A stretch of 44,083 nucleotides of DNA from Phycisphaerae bacterium. GTDB taxonomy: Bacteria > Planctomycetota > Phycisphaerae > Phycisphaerales > SM1A02. Of the stretch, positions 25,366 through 33,982 are shown piece after piece. The stretch's first letter is position 1, and each line of letters opens with the position of its first letter. Location of the stretch: contig PKCS01000098.1 of assembly GCA_002862305.1 (NCBI GenBank), positions 1 to 44,083 on the forward strand. The letters run 5' to 3'. The translations under genes and the position numbers were made by a program. The notes beneath the pieces were generated by a model. That model saw only the letters and a program-made list of their open reading frames with translations. It searched no databases and had not been told where the DNA came from.

Positions 25366-27030
25366 ATGCCCGAATCCCCCCAACAGCCCGCTTCAGCGCG
25401 CTCCGCGCACCCTCTCGGCCTGGCTGCCGAATCCTATGCCCTCATCGAGGCGGAGATCGCGGAGGGTGGGGGGGCCAAGGGAATCGCCCGGCAGCATGCC
25501 CACGGTCGTCTCACCGCCCGTGAACGCCTCGAGCTCCTGACCGACCAGGGCACCCCCTCCATCGAGCTCGGGGTCTGGGCGGGATGGGAGATGTACGAGC
25601 AGTACGGCGGTGCCCCCGGTGCGGGTGTCGTGGTGAAGGTGGGGGTCGTCTCGGGTCGGCTGGCCATGATCATCGCCAACGATGCCACCGTGAAGGCGGG
25701 GGCCTTCTTCCCGATGACGTGCAAGAAGATCATCCGGGCCCAGTGCGTGGCCCAGATGGCGGGTCTGCCCTTGATCTACCTCGTCGACTCCGCGGGCGTC
25801 TTCCTCCCGCTTCAGGAGGATGTCTTCCCGGATACCGATGACTTCGGTCGCATCTTCCGGAACAACGCCGTCTTCTCCTCCCAGGGTCTTCCCCAGATCG
25901 CCGCGATCATGGGGAACTGCGTCGCCGGAGGCGGGTACCTCCCGGTCCTCTGCGACACCCTGGTCATGACCGAGGGCAGCGGACTCTACCTCGCGGGGCC
26001 CGCACTGGTGAAGGCGGCCATCGGACAGGAGGTCGATTCGGAGGAACTCGGCGGTGCCTCGATGCACTCGGAGATATCCGGGACCGTCGATTTCCATGAG
26101 CCGGATGATCCGGCCTGCATCGAACGGCTTCGACGGCTGATGCTGTCGTACAACAATCTGCCCGAATTTTCGCCGGACCCATCCGGGCATCCCGATCCCG
26201 CCAGGGCGGCGACCGATCTGTATGACATCTTCAAGGCCGATCCGGGAAGCCAGTACGACACCCGCGAGCTCCTTGAATGCTTCGTCGACGCTGATTCGAT
26301 GGATTGCTACAAGTCCGACTACGGGCGATCGCTGGTGTGCTGCTACGCCCGCATCGAAGGACGGCCATGCGGGATCGTGGCGAACCAGAAGCTGATGACC
26401 CAGCGCAAGATGCCCGGTGGCAAGGCCGGTCCCTCCAGTGCCATGAACATGCCCGCGGTCATCTACGACGACAGCGCCGACAAGGCGGCCCGATTCATCA
26501 TGGACTGCAACCAGCGGGACCTGCCTCTGGTGTTCGTCAGCGACACGACCGGTTTCATGGTCGGGCGCGACAGCGAGCAGGGGGGAATCATCCGATCGGG
26601 TGCGAAGATGGTCAATGCCATGGCCAACTGCGTGGTTCCGAAGATCTCGCTGATCCTCAATTCGAGCTACGGCGCCGGCAACTACGCGATGTGCGGCCGA
26701 GCCTTCGATCCACTGCTCACCCTGGCCTGGCCTGGCTCGAAGTGCTCGGTGATGGGTGCGGCCCAGGCTGCGAACACCCTCCTGCAGATCGACCTCTCCG
26801 CACGTAAGCGCCGAGGCGAGGAGGTCGACGAACAGATGCGGGACGAGATATTGAAGGGGATCACCGATTCCTACGAGCAGCAGCAGGACATCCGCTACGG
26901 TGCCGCCCGGGGGTGGGTGGACCGGATCATCGATCCCGAGGAGACCCGTGCGGAGCTCTCAATGGCCCTACGACTCGCGGCCCACGCACCGGACCGCGGG
27001 CGTTTCAGGACCGGCGTCATCCAGACCTGA
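25366..27030 (+). CDS. Acyl-CoA carboxylase carboxyltransferase (beta) subunit, MCC-like
   Basis: A 554-residue crotonase-fold carboxyltransferase that moves carboxyl from biotin to an acyl-CoA. N- and C-terminal halves are both present: GRLTARERLELLTDQGT and the IMGNCVAGGGYLPVLCD oxyanion region in the first, and DTTGFMVGRDSEQGGIIR, SSYGAGNYAMCGRAFDPLL and SVMGAAQAANTLL in the second. The last group resembles methylcrotonyl- and geranyl-CoA carboxylases more than propionyl-CoA carboxylase, but the substrate cannot be fixed. No biotin carboxylase gene is adjacent. The ATG has no Shine-Dalgarno; a GATAAAC -10-like box lies 7-13 nt upstream, so the mRNA may be nearly leaderless. rdgB follows by 9 nt. 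Confidence 0.88.
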   Translation: MPESPQQPASARSAHPLGLAAESYALIEAEIAEGGGAKGIARQHAHGRLTARERLELLTDQGTPSIELGVWAGWEMYEQYGGAPGAGVVVKVGVVSGRLAMIIANDATVKAGAFFPMTCKKIIRAQCVAQMAGLPLIYLVDSAGVFLPLQEDVFPDTDDFGRIFRNNAVFSSQGLPQIAAIMGNCVAGGGYLPVLCDTLVMTEGSGLYLAGPALVKAAIGQEVDSEELGGASMHSEISGTVDFHEPDDPACIERLRRLMLSYNNLPEFSPDPSGHPDPARAATDLYDIFKADPGSQYDTRELLECFVDADSMDCYKSDYGRSLVCCYARIEGRPCGIVANQKLMTQRKMPGGKAGPSSAMNMPAVIYDDSADKAARFIMDCNQRDLPLVFVSDTTGFMVGRDSEQGGIIRSGAKMVNAMANCVVPKISLILNSSYGAGNYAMCGRAFDPLLTLAWPGSKCSVMGAAQAANTLLQIDLSARKRRGEEVDEQMRDEILKGITDSYEQQQDIRYGAARGWVDRIIDPEETRAELSMALRLAAHAPDRGRFRTGVIQT

Positions 27031-27039
27031 GGAGATCCA

Positions 27040-27654
27040 GTGCGCACAGTCCTTCTCGCCACCTCCAACCCCCACAAGCTCGACGAGGTAAGGCAGATCC
27101 TCGCACCCACCGAGACCACGGTGCTCGGTCTCGACTCGCTTGGCCTCGACCTGGAGGAGCCCGTCGAGGATGGCACCACCTTCGCCGAGAACGCCCGGAT
27201 AAAGGCCCTCTACTACGCCCGGCACACGGATCGGATGTGCTTGGCGGACGACTCCGGACTGGTGGTCGATGGTCTGGGTGGCGCACCCGGCATCCACTCC
27301 GCACGCTACTCGGGGGTGAATGGCCCCCGTGACGTCCGCGACCGGGCCAACAACGAGAAGCTGGTGGGTGAGCTGGAGTCGATCCCCGACTCGGGACGAT
27401 CCGCCCGGTTCGTCTGCGCGATGTGCTTCGCCGACCCGGAGGGCCGGGTGCTGCTCGAATCGACGGGCACCTTCGAGGGCGTGATCGTCGATGTTCCTCG
27501 CGGTACCAACGGCTTCGGTTACGACCCTCACTTCATGGTCCCTTCCCTGGGCCGAACCGCTGCGGAGTTGAGCCCGGAGGAGAAGAACGAGCTCTCCCAT
27601 CGCGGACGAGCCACCGCCAACATGCTGGCTCTGCTTCGTTCCTCCAAGGTCTGA
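27040..27654 (+). CDS. rdgB: Non-canonical purine NTP pyrophosphatase, RdgB/HAM1 family
   Basis: 204 residues from a GTG preceded by GAGGAG. The enzyme hydrolyses dITP, XTP and similar damaged nucleotides to monophosphates, keeping them out of DNA. The family motifs are all there: ATSNPHKLDEVRQIL at the N-terminus, the catalytic segment LADDSGLVVDGLGGAPGIHSARYSG, NGFGYDPHF, and the closing SHRGRA. It starts 9 nt after the carboxyltransferase stop, so the two are likely co-transcribed without an obvious functional link. Confidence 0.95.
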   Translation: MRTVLLATSNPHKLDEVRQILAPTETTVLGLDSLGLDLEEPVEDGTTFAENARIKALYYARHTDRMCLADDSGLVVDGLGGAPGIHSARYSGVNGPRDVRDRANNEKLVGELESIPDSGRSARFVCAMCFADPEGRVLLESTGTFEGVIVDVPRGTNGFGYDPHFMVPSLGRTAAELSPEEKNELSHRGRATANMLALLRSSKV

Positions 27655-27700
27655 GGACCGGCCTGGGTGATGTGTTCCGGGGCTGCGTCGAGCTCCCTGA

Positions 27701-28666
27701 TCAGGAGGTTGCCACGGCGCCGCTTCGACCCCGGACCAGTCGCGGTATCACCCAGATGGAGGCGATCACCCCGAGGGGGATGATCCCGAGCAGTTCCCCC
27801 GCGGACTCGATGAGCACCAGTTGCGCCTGGAGGCTCTCGATGCTGTCACCCTCGAAGGCGCTTGCAGCAAGGTAGGGGGTGAGCATCATCAGCGTCCATT
27901 CGCGCCACCCCACTCTGCCCAGGGGATTGAATCCGAGCATCAATGCCGCGGCCGAGAGGATGATGACGTTCTTGAGGCCGAGGTCAATGCCCAGGATCGC
28001 CGCCGCGAACCCCATCCTCGCGGTGTTGCTGGCGAGGACCATCAACCTGCCCACGAGTCCCGCCGCCAACGCCCTCGGATCCCCGAGCATGCGTTCCCGG
28101 CCGCGGGCGATCTTCTGCACGAAGCCCGTATTTGCGCCCAGCCAGAGGGCGAGACCGCTCAGGAGGATGAACAGTCCGCAGAGCAGCGTGAATGGCAGGA
28201 CTTCTCCACCACTCATCAGGATTGCAAGGACCACGGACCCGATGCAGGCCACGGTCGTGACCATGATCGACACGAACCAGGCGACGATCGTGACCAGCGG
28301 GACCCCATCGACCCGCGCGTGGTAGGTGACACGAAGTATCGTGCCGAGCCGTATCGGGGCGTAGTTCATGAGAGCCACGCTCATGTTCACCGACTCGACC
28401 TGTATGACGTCGAGGGAACGGCTCGGGCGCAGCACCGCCCAGAAGACGAAACCGTCTATCAGGGTGCTCAACAGCCCGAAGCCCACCAGGGCGGCTATCA
28501 GCCCGGGGTCCGCATCGAATATCACCTTCCAGTCTCCATCCGACCTGGAGAGTGCGGTGCGTATGCAGAGGAACAACAGGAAGAGCCCGACGATGAAACC
28601 CGCGATCTGCACGAGTATCCTTCGTCTGGTGAGGCCTGAATGAACTTCCGGATCTTGCACGTTCAC
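27701..28666 (-). CDS. Flippase/LPG-synthase-like integral membrane protein
   Basis: A 321-residue polytopic protein with about eight hydrophobic helices (for example IAGFIVGLFLLFLCIRTAL and LIAALVGFGLLSTLIDGFVFW). Its overall pattern and the conserved-looking middle (MNYAPIRLGTILRVTYHARVDGVPL) resemble the UPF0104 / lysylphosphatidylglycerol synthetase membrane domain family, whose members often sit beside glycosyltransferases in lipid or glycan export. The GTG start overlaps the stop of the GT2 gene (GTGA), which argues for tight coupling. Function is not known; the family call is moderate. Confidence 0.65.
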   Translation of the reverse strand: MNVQDPEVHSGLTRRRILVQIAGFIVGLFLLFLCIRTALSRSDGDWKVIFDADPGLIAALVGFGLLSTLIDGFVFWAVLRPSRSLDVIQVESVNMSVALMNYAPIRLGTILRVTYHARVDGVPLVTIVAWFVSIMVTTVACIGSVVLAILMSGGEVLPFTLLCGLFILLSGLALWLGANTGFVQKIARGRERMLGDPRALAAGLVGRLMVLASNTARMGFAAAILGIDLGLKNVIILSAAALMLGFNPLGRVGWREWTLMMLTPYLAASAFEGDSIESLQAQLVLIESAGELLGIIPLGVIASIWVIPRLVRGRSGAVATS

Positions 28667-29400
28667 GCCGCAGTCCGCCTTCTGAAGGCTTCTCGGAGGA
28701 TGACGTAGATCGCCCGGATTCCGTCTCGGATTCCGATCTTCTTTCCATCCTCGAATCGGCGTGCATCGTAGTTGATTCGATGATTTTCGACCCGGGCCCG
28801 GTGTCTTGAAAGCGCAGCCACGATCTGCGGTTCGATCCCGAATCGCGTCTCGCTCAGCTCACCGAGGATCCTTCGTGCCATGGGGGCGCTGAGCATCTTG
28901 TAGCAGCATTCCATGTCCTCGATCCCCAGGCCGGTGCATCGATTGCTCAGCCAGGTAAGACCCCGATTGACGGACATGTGGGTCCTGCCGAGTCCGGATG
29001 GCTTCCTGCCCGCGCGGAAGCGATCACCAATGACCGCATCCACCGTTCCCTCGTCGAACCTCGCCACCATGCCCGGCAGATCGCTGGGGTCGTACTCGAG
29101 GTCCGCATCCTGTATCACCACCAGGTCGTCCTCCGCAGCCGATTCCAGCGCAAGTCCGATTCCAACCCGTACGGCCCCGCCCTTTCCCAGGTTTTCGGGC
29201 AACGTCACCGTCTCGATGAGATCCATCTCATCGGCGAGCCCTCTCGCCAGCCCCGTCGATCCATCCGAGGAGTGGTCGTCCACGATCACCACCCTGAGCC
29301 GCCAGCCAGCTCCCCAGGGCACGTCCACGAGCCTTCGAACGGAACGCTCCAGGGTGATGTTCTCGTTGAAGCAGGGTATTACTGTGTGAAGGGTCGGCAA
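28663..29400 (-). CDS. Family 2 glycosyltransferase (DPM1/DPG-like)
   Basis: 245 residues from a TTG start (MPTLHTVIPCFNENITLE). The GT-A fold is clear: HTVIPCFNE, VVIVDDHSSDGSTGLA, NLGKGGAVRVG and the metal-binding VIQDADLEYDPSDLPGMV. The C-terminal part has GDRFRAG and a GIEDMECCYKM segment common in polyprenyl-phosphate sugar synthases. No membrane segment follows, so it is the soluble or membrane-associated form that usually charges a lipid carrier with a sugar. It is coupled by a 4-nt overlap to the flippase-like gene and begins 23 nt after floA. Confidence 0.88.
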   Translation of the reverse strand: MPTLHTVIPCFNENITLERSVRRLVDVPWGAGWRLRVVIVDDHSSDGSTGLARGLADEMDLIETVTLPENLGKGGAVRVGIGLALESAAEDDLVVIQDADLEYDPSDLPGMVARFDEGTVDAVIGDRFRAGRKPSGLGRTHMSVNRGLTWLSNRCTGLGIEDMECCYKMLSAPMARRILGELSETRFGIEPQIVAALSRHRARVENHRINYDARRFEDGKKIGIRDGIRAIYVILREAFRRRTAA

Positions 29401-29423
29401 GCCTTTGATCCCGCCCGGTCCGA

Positions 29424-30455
29424 TCAGCCCTCGCTGGCGTCCCCGTCCGCTATCGACTTGCGCATGTCGGTGTCGGACATGACGTTCTGCATGCGGTAGT
29501 AGTCCATGATGCCAAGTCGACCCGACCTGAACGCCTCCGCCATCGCCTTCGGTATCTCAGCCTCGGCGAGGATCACGATGGCCCGGTTCTTCTGGGCCTC
29601 CGCCTGGTGCTCGGCCTCCTGGGCGACGGCGAGGGCACGACGCTGCTCGGCCTCCGCCTGGTACCGCTTGGTGTCCGCACCAGCCTGGTCCGCCTGCAGG
29701 TTCGCACCGATGTTCTCACCGACATCGATGTCCGCGATGTCGATGGACAGGATCTCGAAGGCCGTGCCCGAATCGAGACCCTTGGCGAGCACGGTCTTGG
29801 AGATGTTGTCGGGGTTCTCCAGAACGTCCTTGTAGGTCTGGGATGAACCGATCGCCGACACGATCCCCTCGCCTACTCGGGCGACGATGGTCTCCTCCGT
29901 CGCTCCGCCGACCAATCTCGCGATGTTGGTACGGACCGTCACCCTGGCCTTGGCCCTCAACTGGATCCCGTCCTGGGCGACCGCGGCAATCGTCATCTTG
30001 CTGCCGACATCCTGGGACGGGCAGTCGATCACCCGAGGGTCGACCGAGGTCTGCACGGCGGCGAGTATGTCACGGCCCGCGAGGTCGATCGCGGTCGCGT
30101 TCTCCCAGGACAGATCGATCTTCGCCTTGTCGGCCGCGATCATCGATCTCACCACCCGGCTCACGTTGCCCCCCGCGAGGTAGTGAGCCTCGAGCTGGTT
30201 CGTCGGGAAATCGAGTCCCGCCTTCTTTGCGGAGATGCGGTTGAGCACCACGACGTCGGGCTTCACCTTCCTGAGCCGCATCCCGATCAGGCTCGCAAAC
30301 GATACCGAGGCGTTGGACAGCAGTGCCTGCAACCAGAGTGAGAAGAACTGGCCAAGGATCAGCACGATCACCAGTACGACGGTGCCGCCGACCCCGATGA
30401 AGACCCACTGGAGTGCGGTCAGTGCGAGGGTCGGTGGTGTGAGGTCTGCGTTCAT
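29424..30455 (-). CDS. floA: Flotillin-like membrane protein FloA
   Basis: 343 residues. One N-terminal membrane hairpin or helix (about 15-42) precedes an SPFH domain (about 60-235) and a coiled-coil region rich in Ala, Glu and Gln ([20 protein letters not shown]). The family phrase [21 protein letters not shown] and the ending region [14 protein letters not shown] match FloA of Bacillus and its relatives. FloA organises functional membrane microdomains. It follows the short nfeD gene by 53 nt, the conserved partner arrangement, and precedes the GT2 gene. Confidence 0.93.
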   Translation of the reverse strand: MNADLTPPTLALTALQWVFIGVGGTVVLVIVLILGQFFSLWLQALLSNASVSFASLIGMRLRKVKPDVVVLNRISAKKAGLDFPTNQLEAHYLAGGNVSRVVRSMIAADKAKIDLSWENATAIDLAGRDILAAVQTSVDPRVIDCPSQDVGSKMTIAAVAQDGIQLRAKARVTVRTNIARLVGGATEETIVARVGEGIVSAIGSSQTYKDVLENPDNISKTVLAKGLDSGTAFEILSIDIADIDVGENIGANLQADQAGADTKRYQAEAEQRRALAVAQEAEHQAEAQKNRAIVILAEAEIPKAMAEAFRSGRLGIMDYYRMQNVMSDTDMRKSIADGDASEG

Positions 30456-30508
30456 CGAGTCGTGCTCCTGCTATCTGATCCCTTGATGAGTCGTCCGATC
30501 GCAGCCTA

Positions 30509-31144
30509 TCAGCTTCCCGGCCGATTGTCCTGTTCCGAGGACTGGGTCGCGAGCCTCACCTTGATCTGGTTATCGTAGGCGTCCACCACCTCCACGCGCT
30601 GTCCGCGTTCGATGACCTCGCCCTCGGCTATCGCATCCAGCCGGTCCTCCTCGATGAGCACGAACCCGACCGGTCTCAGGGTGGAGTCCGCCACCCCGAA
30701 CTTGCCGATGTTCTGCTTGATCCGATCCGCCCGGACGAGCCGCATTTCCTCGGAGCGAACCTGGGACAGCTGGTCGTCCGTACCCTCGGTGTCGGCTCCG
30801 AGTATGAGCTTGTGACCGACGCTCGAGCCCCTCCAGACCTTGAGGCCCCAGTACAGGGCCACTGGGATGACGATGAAGTACGCGATCAGCAGCGACATGC
30901 CGAGCATGCTGTTGAACAGGAACATCACCACGACGGAGCCGACCAGCGAAGAGGCCGACAGCAGGGCGAGTATCCCTCCGGAGGGAAGGAACACCTCCAG
31001 CAGGAAGAGGATGACTCCCGCGAAGACCAGTGCCAGGGCGACGAAGAGGAGCCCGTCCGGGCTGGCGGCTGTCACGGCACCTCCTCCGGTGAGCGGTGCA
31101 CCCGCAGTCGTTCCAAGGATAAGCTGGTGAAGGATCAGGTTCAT
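30509..31144 (-). CDS. NfeD short-form membrane protein
   Basis: The ATG at 31144 overlaps the stop of the long NfeD gene (ATGA) and gives 211 residues; the frame further upstream is a shadow. Three hydrophobic helices (about 30-50, 56-78, 80-102) are followed by a cytoplasmic OB-fold NfeD domain at about 135-200 (STLRPVGFVLIEEDRLDAIA, EVIERGQRVEVVDAYDNQIKV). Short NfeD proteins are conserved partners of flotillins. It lies directly upstream of floA. Confidence 0.88.
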   Translation of the reverse strand: MNLILHQLILGTTAGAPLTGGGAVTAASPDGLLFVALALVFAGVILFLLEVFLPSGGILALLSASSLVGSVVVMFLFNSMLGMSLLIAYFIVIPVALYWGLKVWRGSSVGHKLILGADTEGTDDQLSQVRSEEMRLVRADRIKQNIGKFGVADSTLRPVGFVLIEEDRLDAIAEGEVIERGQRVEVVDAYDNQIKVRLATQSSEQDNRPGS

Positions 31145-32799
31145 CTCTGGGAACTCTCCGCCGGGGCCCCTTCGTCTGGCTCGGATCGTGGCTCGACCTC
31201 GAGCTCGCCCGCGAAACACCCGGTTACCAGGACATCCGTACCGGCCTTGACCCAGCCACGGGTCGAACGGGCACTGTGGATCATACCCTCGATCCGGACC
31301 CTGCCTCCCGGCCTGAGATCGGTGACCGTGGTCCCCCATGATCCCTTCTCGATCGGGGACGGATCGTGTCCCGGAGTGGTTGCCGGTGGCTTCGAGCTGG
31401 TTCCGGTCTCCGCGTTCAGGACCAGCTGGTCCAGGACGCCGAGTCGTCCGGTCCGCTTGCTGATCCACCATGCAATGCTCAGTCCGGCAATCACCGCTGC
31501 CGTGGTCGCGATCATCAGGGTCGTCAACTGAGTGGAGCCCTCCTGGCTGCCGGGGTCGGCGGTCAGCACCAGTGCGACCACGCCCGACAGGAGGGAGGCA
31601 ACCCCCGCAAGGCCGAGAACCCCGACCCCCGGGGTGAGGAAGAGTTCGGCGGCGAGGAGCGCCAGCCCGGCGAGTATGAGCGCCACCGTCCACCATTCCG
31701 CCATGCCGACCAGCATCGGGGCGCCGATCAGCAGGCCGAGGCAGATCAGTGCTATGCCGCCGAAGACGGCGGTCCCCGGGATTGCCGCCTCGATCAGGAA
31801 GGCGATGATCATGACCACCACCAGGATGATCCGGACCGGCCAGCTCATCAGGAAACGTGCCAGCAATTCCGACCAGTGCTCCCGGTACCTGGTGATCGTC
31901 GTGGCTCCGAAGTAGGCCGCGAGCTCCGACTCGTCGGCGATCCGCTGGGTCGCCAGGCCGCTCGTGAGGGCGGCGGAGTCGTCCACGATCAGCAATTCCT
32001 CGTCTCCCACGACCTGTCCCACCAGCTTCCAGTCCGCTGCCTGGCTCGGGGCGGGCAGGTCCCTGGTCGATTCGAGGTCCTGCAGCCCGTCTATTTCCCG
32101 CATGGTCTCCTCGTCGACGGGCAGGGCGGTCTGGGCCGACTTCGGCTCGCTGCCGCGCAGTCGCTCGACCGGGGGCTTGCTGCCGAAGATCTCGAGGTAT
32201 TCGTTGGCGTCGACGAAGCGACGTTGCTTCCCGTCGGTGCTCTCGATCTCCCAGAGCGCGAACCTGACGCCCACGAACGACTGGACGAGTTTCTCGTCGT
32301 AGCCGTTCCTGCGAGCCGAGTCGACCACCTCCGTGAGCAGGGGAGCCTCCATCTTCGCCCGCTCGGCCACCGGTAGTTCCACCAGTCCCATGGCCGGCAT
32401 TGCCGCGATGGGGGCCGCGTCCCCCATTCGTGACCCGGGGGCGACCACGATCTCGTCCGCGGCCAGGGCGATCAGCGCTCCAGCGGAGTAGGCCTGGTGG
32501 TTCACCCACCCCACGGTCAGGATGTCCTCCTGTTGCTTGATGAGGTGGCAGATCTCGAGCATGGCATCGACTTCGCCGCCGGGGGTGTCGAGGTCGAACA
32601 CCACGGCATCGGAACCGGACTTCGCCGCTTCTTCCAATCGTCTGGTCAACGACACCGCGGTGACGGAGTCGATCGGCGTCCGGATGTCGATGACGGCCAC
32701 GGAGTCCGCCTGGCGCCCCGCGGGAATGCCTGCCTGTTGCCGGTGTTCAGGTCCGATGCACCAGCACAGCAGAAGGGATATGGCAGTCGATGCCGTCAT
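31141..32799 (-). CDS. NfeD long form: ClpP-class protease domain plus membrane and OB domains
   Basis: 552 residues. After a short signal or anchor segment (TAISLLLCWCIG) comes a ClpP/SppA-like serine protease domain (about 30-215) with VVFDLDTPGGEVDAMLE and the nucleophile segment HQAYSAGALIALAAD. A Lys (AERAKMEAPL) about 45 residues on is the likely general base of the Ser-Lys dyad. Roughly four membrane helices (about 315-440) and a C-terminal OB-fold domain follow. The ATG has no Shine-Dalgarno but a TAGAAT -10-like hexamer lies 6 nt upstream, so a leaderless mRNA is possible. First gene of the nfeD-nfeD-floA-GT2-flippase operon. Confidence 0.9.
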   Translation of the reverse strand: MTASTAISLLLCWCIGPEHRQQAGIPAGRQADSVAVIDIRTPIDSVTAVSLTRRLEEAAKSGSDAVVFDLDTPGGEVDAMLEICHLIKQQEDILTVGWVNHQAYSAGALIALAADEIVVAPGSRMGDAAPIAAMPAMGLVELPVAERAKMEAPLLTEVVDSARRNGYDEKLVQSFVGVRFALWEIESTDGKQRRFVDANEYLEIFGSKPPVERLRGSEPKSAQTALPVDEETMREIDGLQDLESTRDLPAPSQAADWKLVGQVVGDEELLIVDDSAALTSGLATQRIADESELAAYFGATTITRYREHWSELLARFLMSWPVRIILVVVMIIAFLIEAAIPGTAVFGGIALICLGLLIGAPMLVGMAEWWTVALILAGLALLAAELFLTPGVGVLGLAGVASLLSGVVALVLTADPGSQEGSTQLTTLMIATTAAVIAGLSIAWWISKRTGRLGVLDQLVLNAETGTSSKPPATTPGHDPSPIEKGSWGTTVTDLRPGGRVRIEGMIHSARSTRGWVKAGTDVLVTGCFAGELEVEPRSEPDEGAPAESSQR

Positions 32800-32850
32800 G
32801 GCTGCATTCTATCCACGCGCGGTCCGGGGCAGCGTATGTGCCGCCCAACA

Positions 32851-32879
32851 AAAAAAGCGGCTGCCCGGAGGCAGCCGCT
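32851..32879 (-). terminator. Strong Rho-independent terminator
   Basis: A perfect 10-bp stem (AGCGGCTGCC / GGCAGCCGCT, 32856-32879) with a 4-nt loop is followed on the minus strand by seven T. It lies 31 nt past the stop of the prepilin-type gene and insulates it from the nfeD operon. Confidence 0.93.
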
Positions 32880-32910
32880 AGCTCATTCTCGACCCCTGGT
32901 GGGTGACGTA

Positions 32911-33903
32911 TCAGTCCCAGACGGCGGTGTAGCCGGTGGGGTCCCACCCATCGTCGGGACTGTTGTCCTCGATCGCATAGATCATGCAGATGAAGGCGTC
33001 CTTGCCGACGTTGTTGGGGTTGTTGCTGGACGGAGTCAAGTCCTCGTTGACGTAGATGTCGTCCTCGAAGTATTGACCGTTCGAGTCCTCCCAACGCTTG
33101 TGTCCGTCGGGGGTGAAGGTGTTGTTGTACTCGATGTGTCCATCATTGAAGCACTGGTTTCCGAAGTGCTCCTCGCGTCCGCCGAAGATCCCGATGGTCT
33201 GGGACTGCTCGTAGAGCGAGATGTCGGGAGTGCTGCCGTCGATGCCGCCCACGCTGTAGGTGGTGCCGCTGCTGTTGTCGCCGGGACCCCTGGTTCCGAT
33301 GACCACGAAGGAGGAGTCCATGCCGTCGCGCCATTGGTCCTTCTTGCGCTTGCCGACGAGCGCCATGGTGGCATAGGACACGTTGCACTCGTTGCCGAGG
33401 TTGGCTCCAAAGCCGGTGTTCGACCAATCGCCATCGGGCGCGAGTTCACCCTGGGACTCGGCGTTCATGTCCCAGTACTGGCCCTGCAGGGGGCGATACT
33501 CCTCGTAGTTGTAGTCGGCATCGACCACGCAACGGGAGTTGACCTCCGCCGGACAGATCAGGATCTGGGGGGACACGAAGTTCCTCTGGATCATGGCGGA
33601 GTACATGTTGGCGTGGTTGTTCGCCTGGTAGTCCTCCTCGCCCTTCCCGGGGACGAAGTTCCCGTTGTACTGCAGCCGAGCGATCCGTCCGGGAGTCGGA
33701 AAGATGCCATCCTCGTCCGAAGCGAAGGTGACGAGTCCCTTGTGGATCTGCGAGAGCTGGGTCGCACTCTTGACCTGCCGGGCCTTGGATCGTGCCTTGT
33801 TCAAGGCGGGAAGGAGGATCCCGAGCAGCAGGGCGATGATGGCCATCACCACCAGCAGCTCGATCAGCGTGAATCCTGGCTTCTTGTTTCTTGATGCATT
33901 CAT
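32911..33903 (-). CDS. Prepilin-type large secreted protein, copy 1
   Basis: 330 residues with the class III signal KKPG|FTLIELLVVMAIIALLLGILLPALNKAR, Glu at +5. The large C-terminal domain is acidic and rich in Asn, Gly and aromatic residues, with Cys pairs (LICPAE..., NECNVS, NQCFNDGHIEY). The NDGHIEY segment corresponds to the 'H-x9-DG' zone seen in planctomycete prepilin-like (DUF1559-related) proteins. The protein is paralogous to the next gene upstream. Likely exported by a type IV pilus or T2SS-type machinery; function unknown. A strong terminator follows. Confidence 0.85.
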   Translation of the reverse strand: MNASRNKKPGFTLIELLVVMAIIALLLGILLPALNKARSKARQVKSATQLSQIHKGLVTFASDEDGIFPTPGRIARLQYNGNFVPGKGEEDYQANNHANMYSAMIQRNFVSPQILICPAEVNSRCVVDADYNYEEYRPLQGQYWDMNAESQGELAPDGDWSNTGFGANLGNECNVSYATMALVGKRKKDQWRDGMDSSFVVIGTRGPGDNSSGTTYSVGGIDGSTPDISLYEQSQTIGIFGGREEHFGNQCFNDGHIEYNNTFTPDGHKRWEDSNGQYFEDDIYVNEDLTPSSNNPNNVGKDAFICMIYAIEDNSPDDGWDPTGYTAVWD

Positions 33904-33982
33904 TGACTAAATTCCAATCGGTTGGTTAGCGAGGTTCATGACCTCGGGTGTTCTTGCGTTTTCGAGGGTCGACAAGAAGCGA

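Noticed and set aside
32497-33894. Plus-strand 465-codon open frame opposite the first prepilin-type gene
   Set aside because: Val/Gly/Asp-rich antisense translation, and it crosses the strong terminator at 32851-32879.
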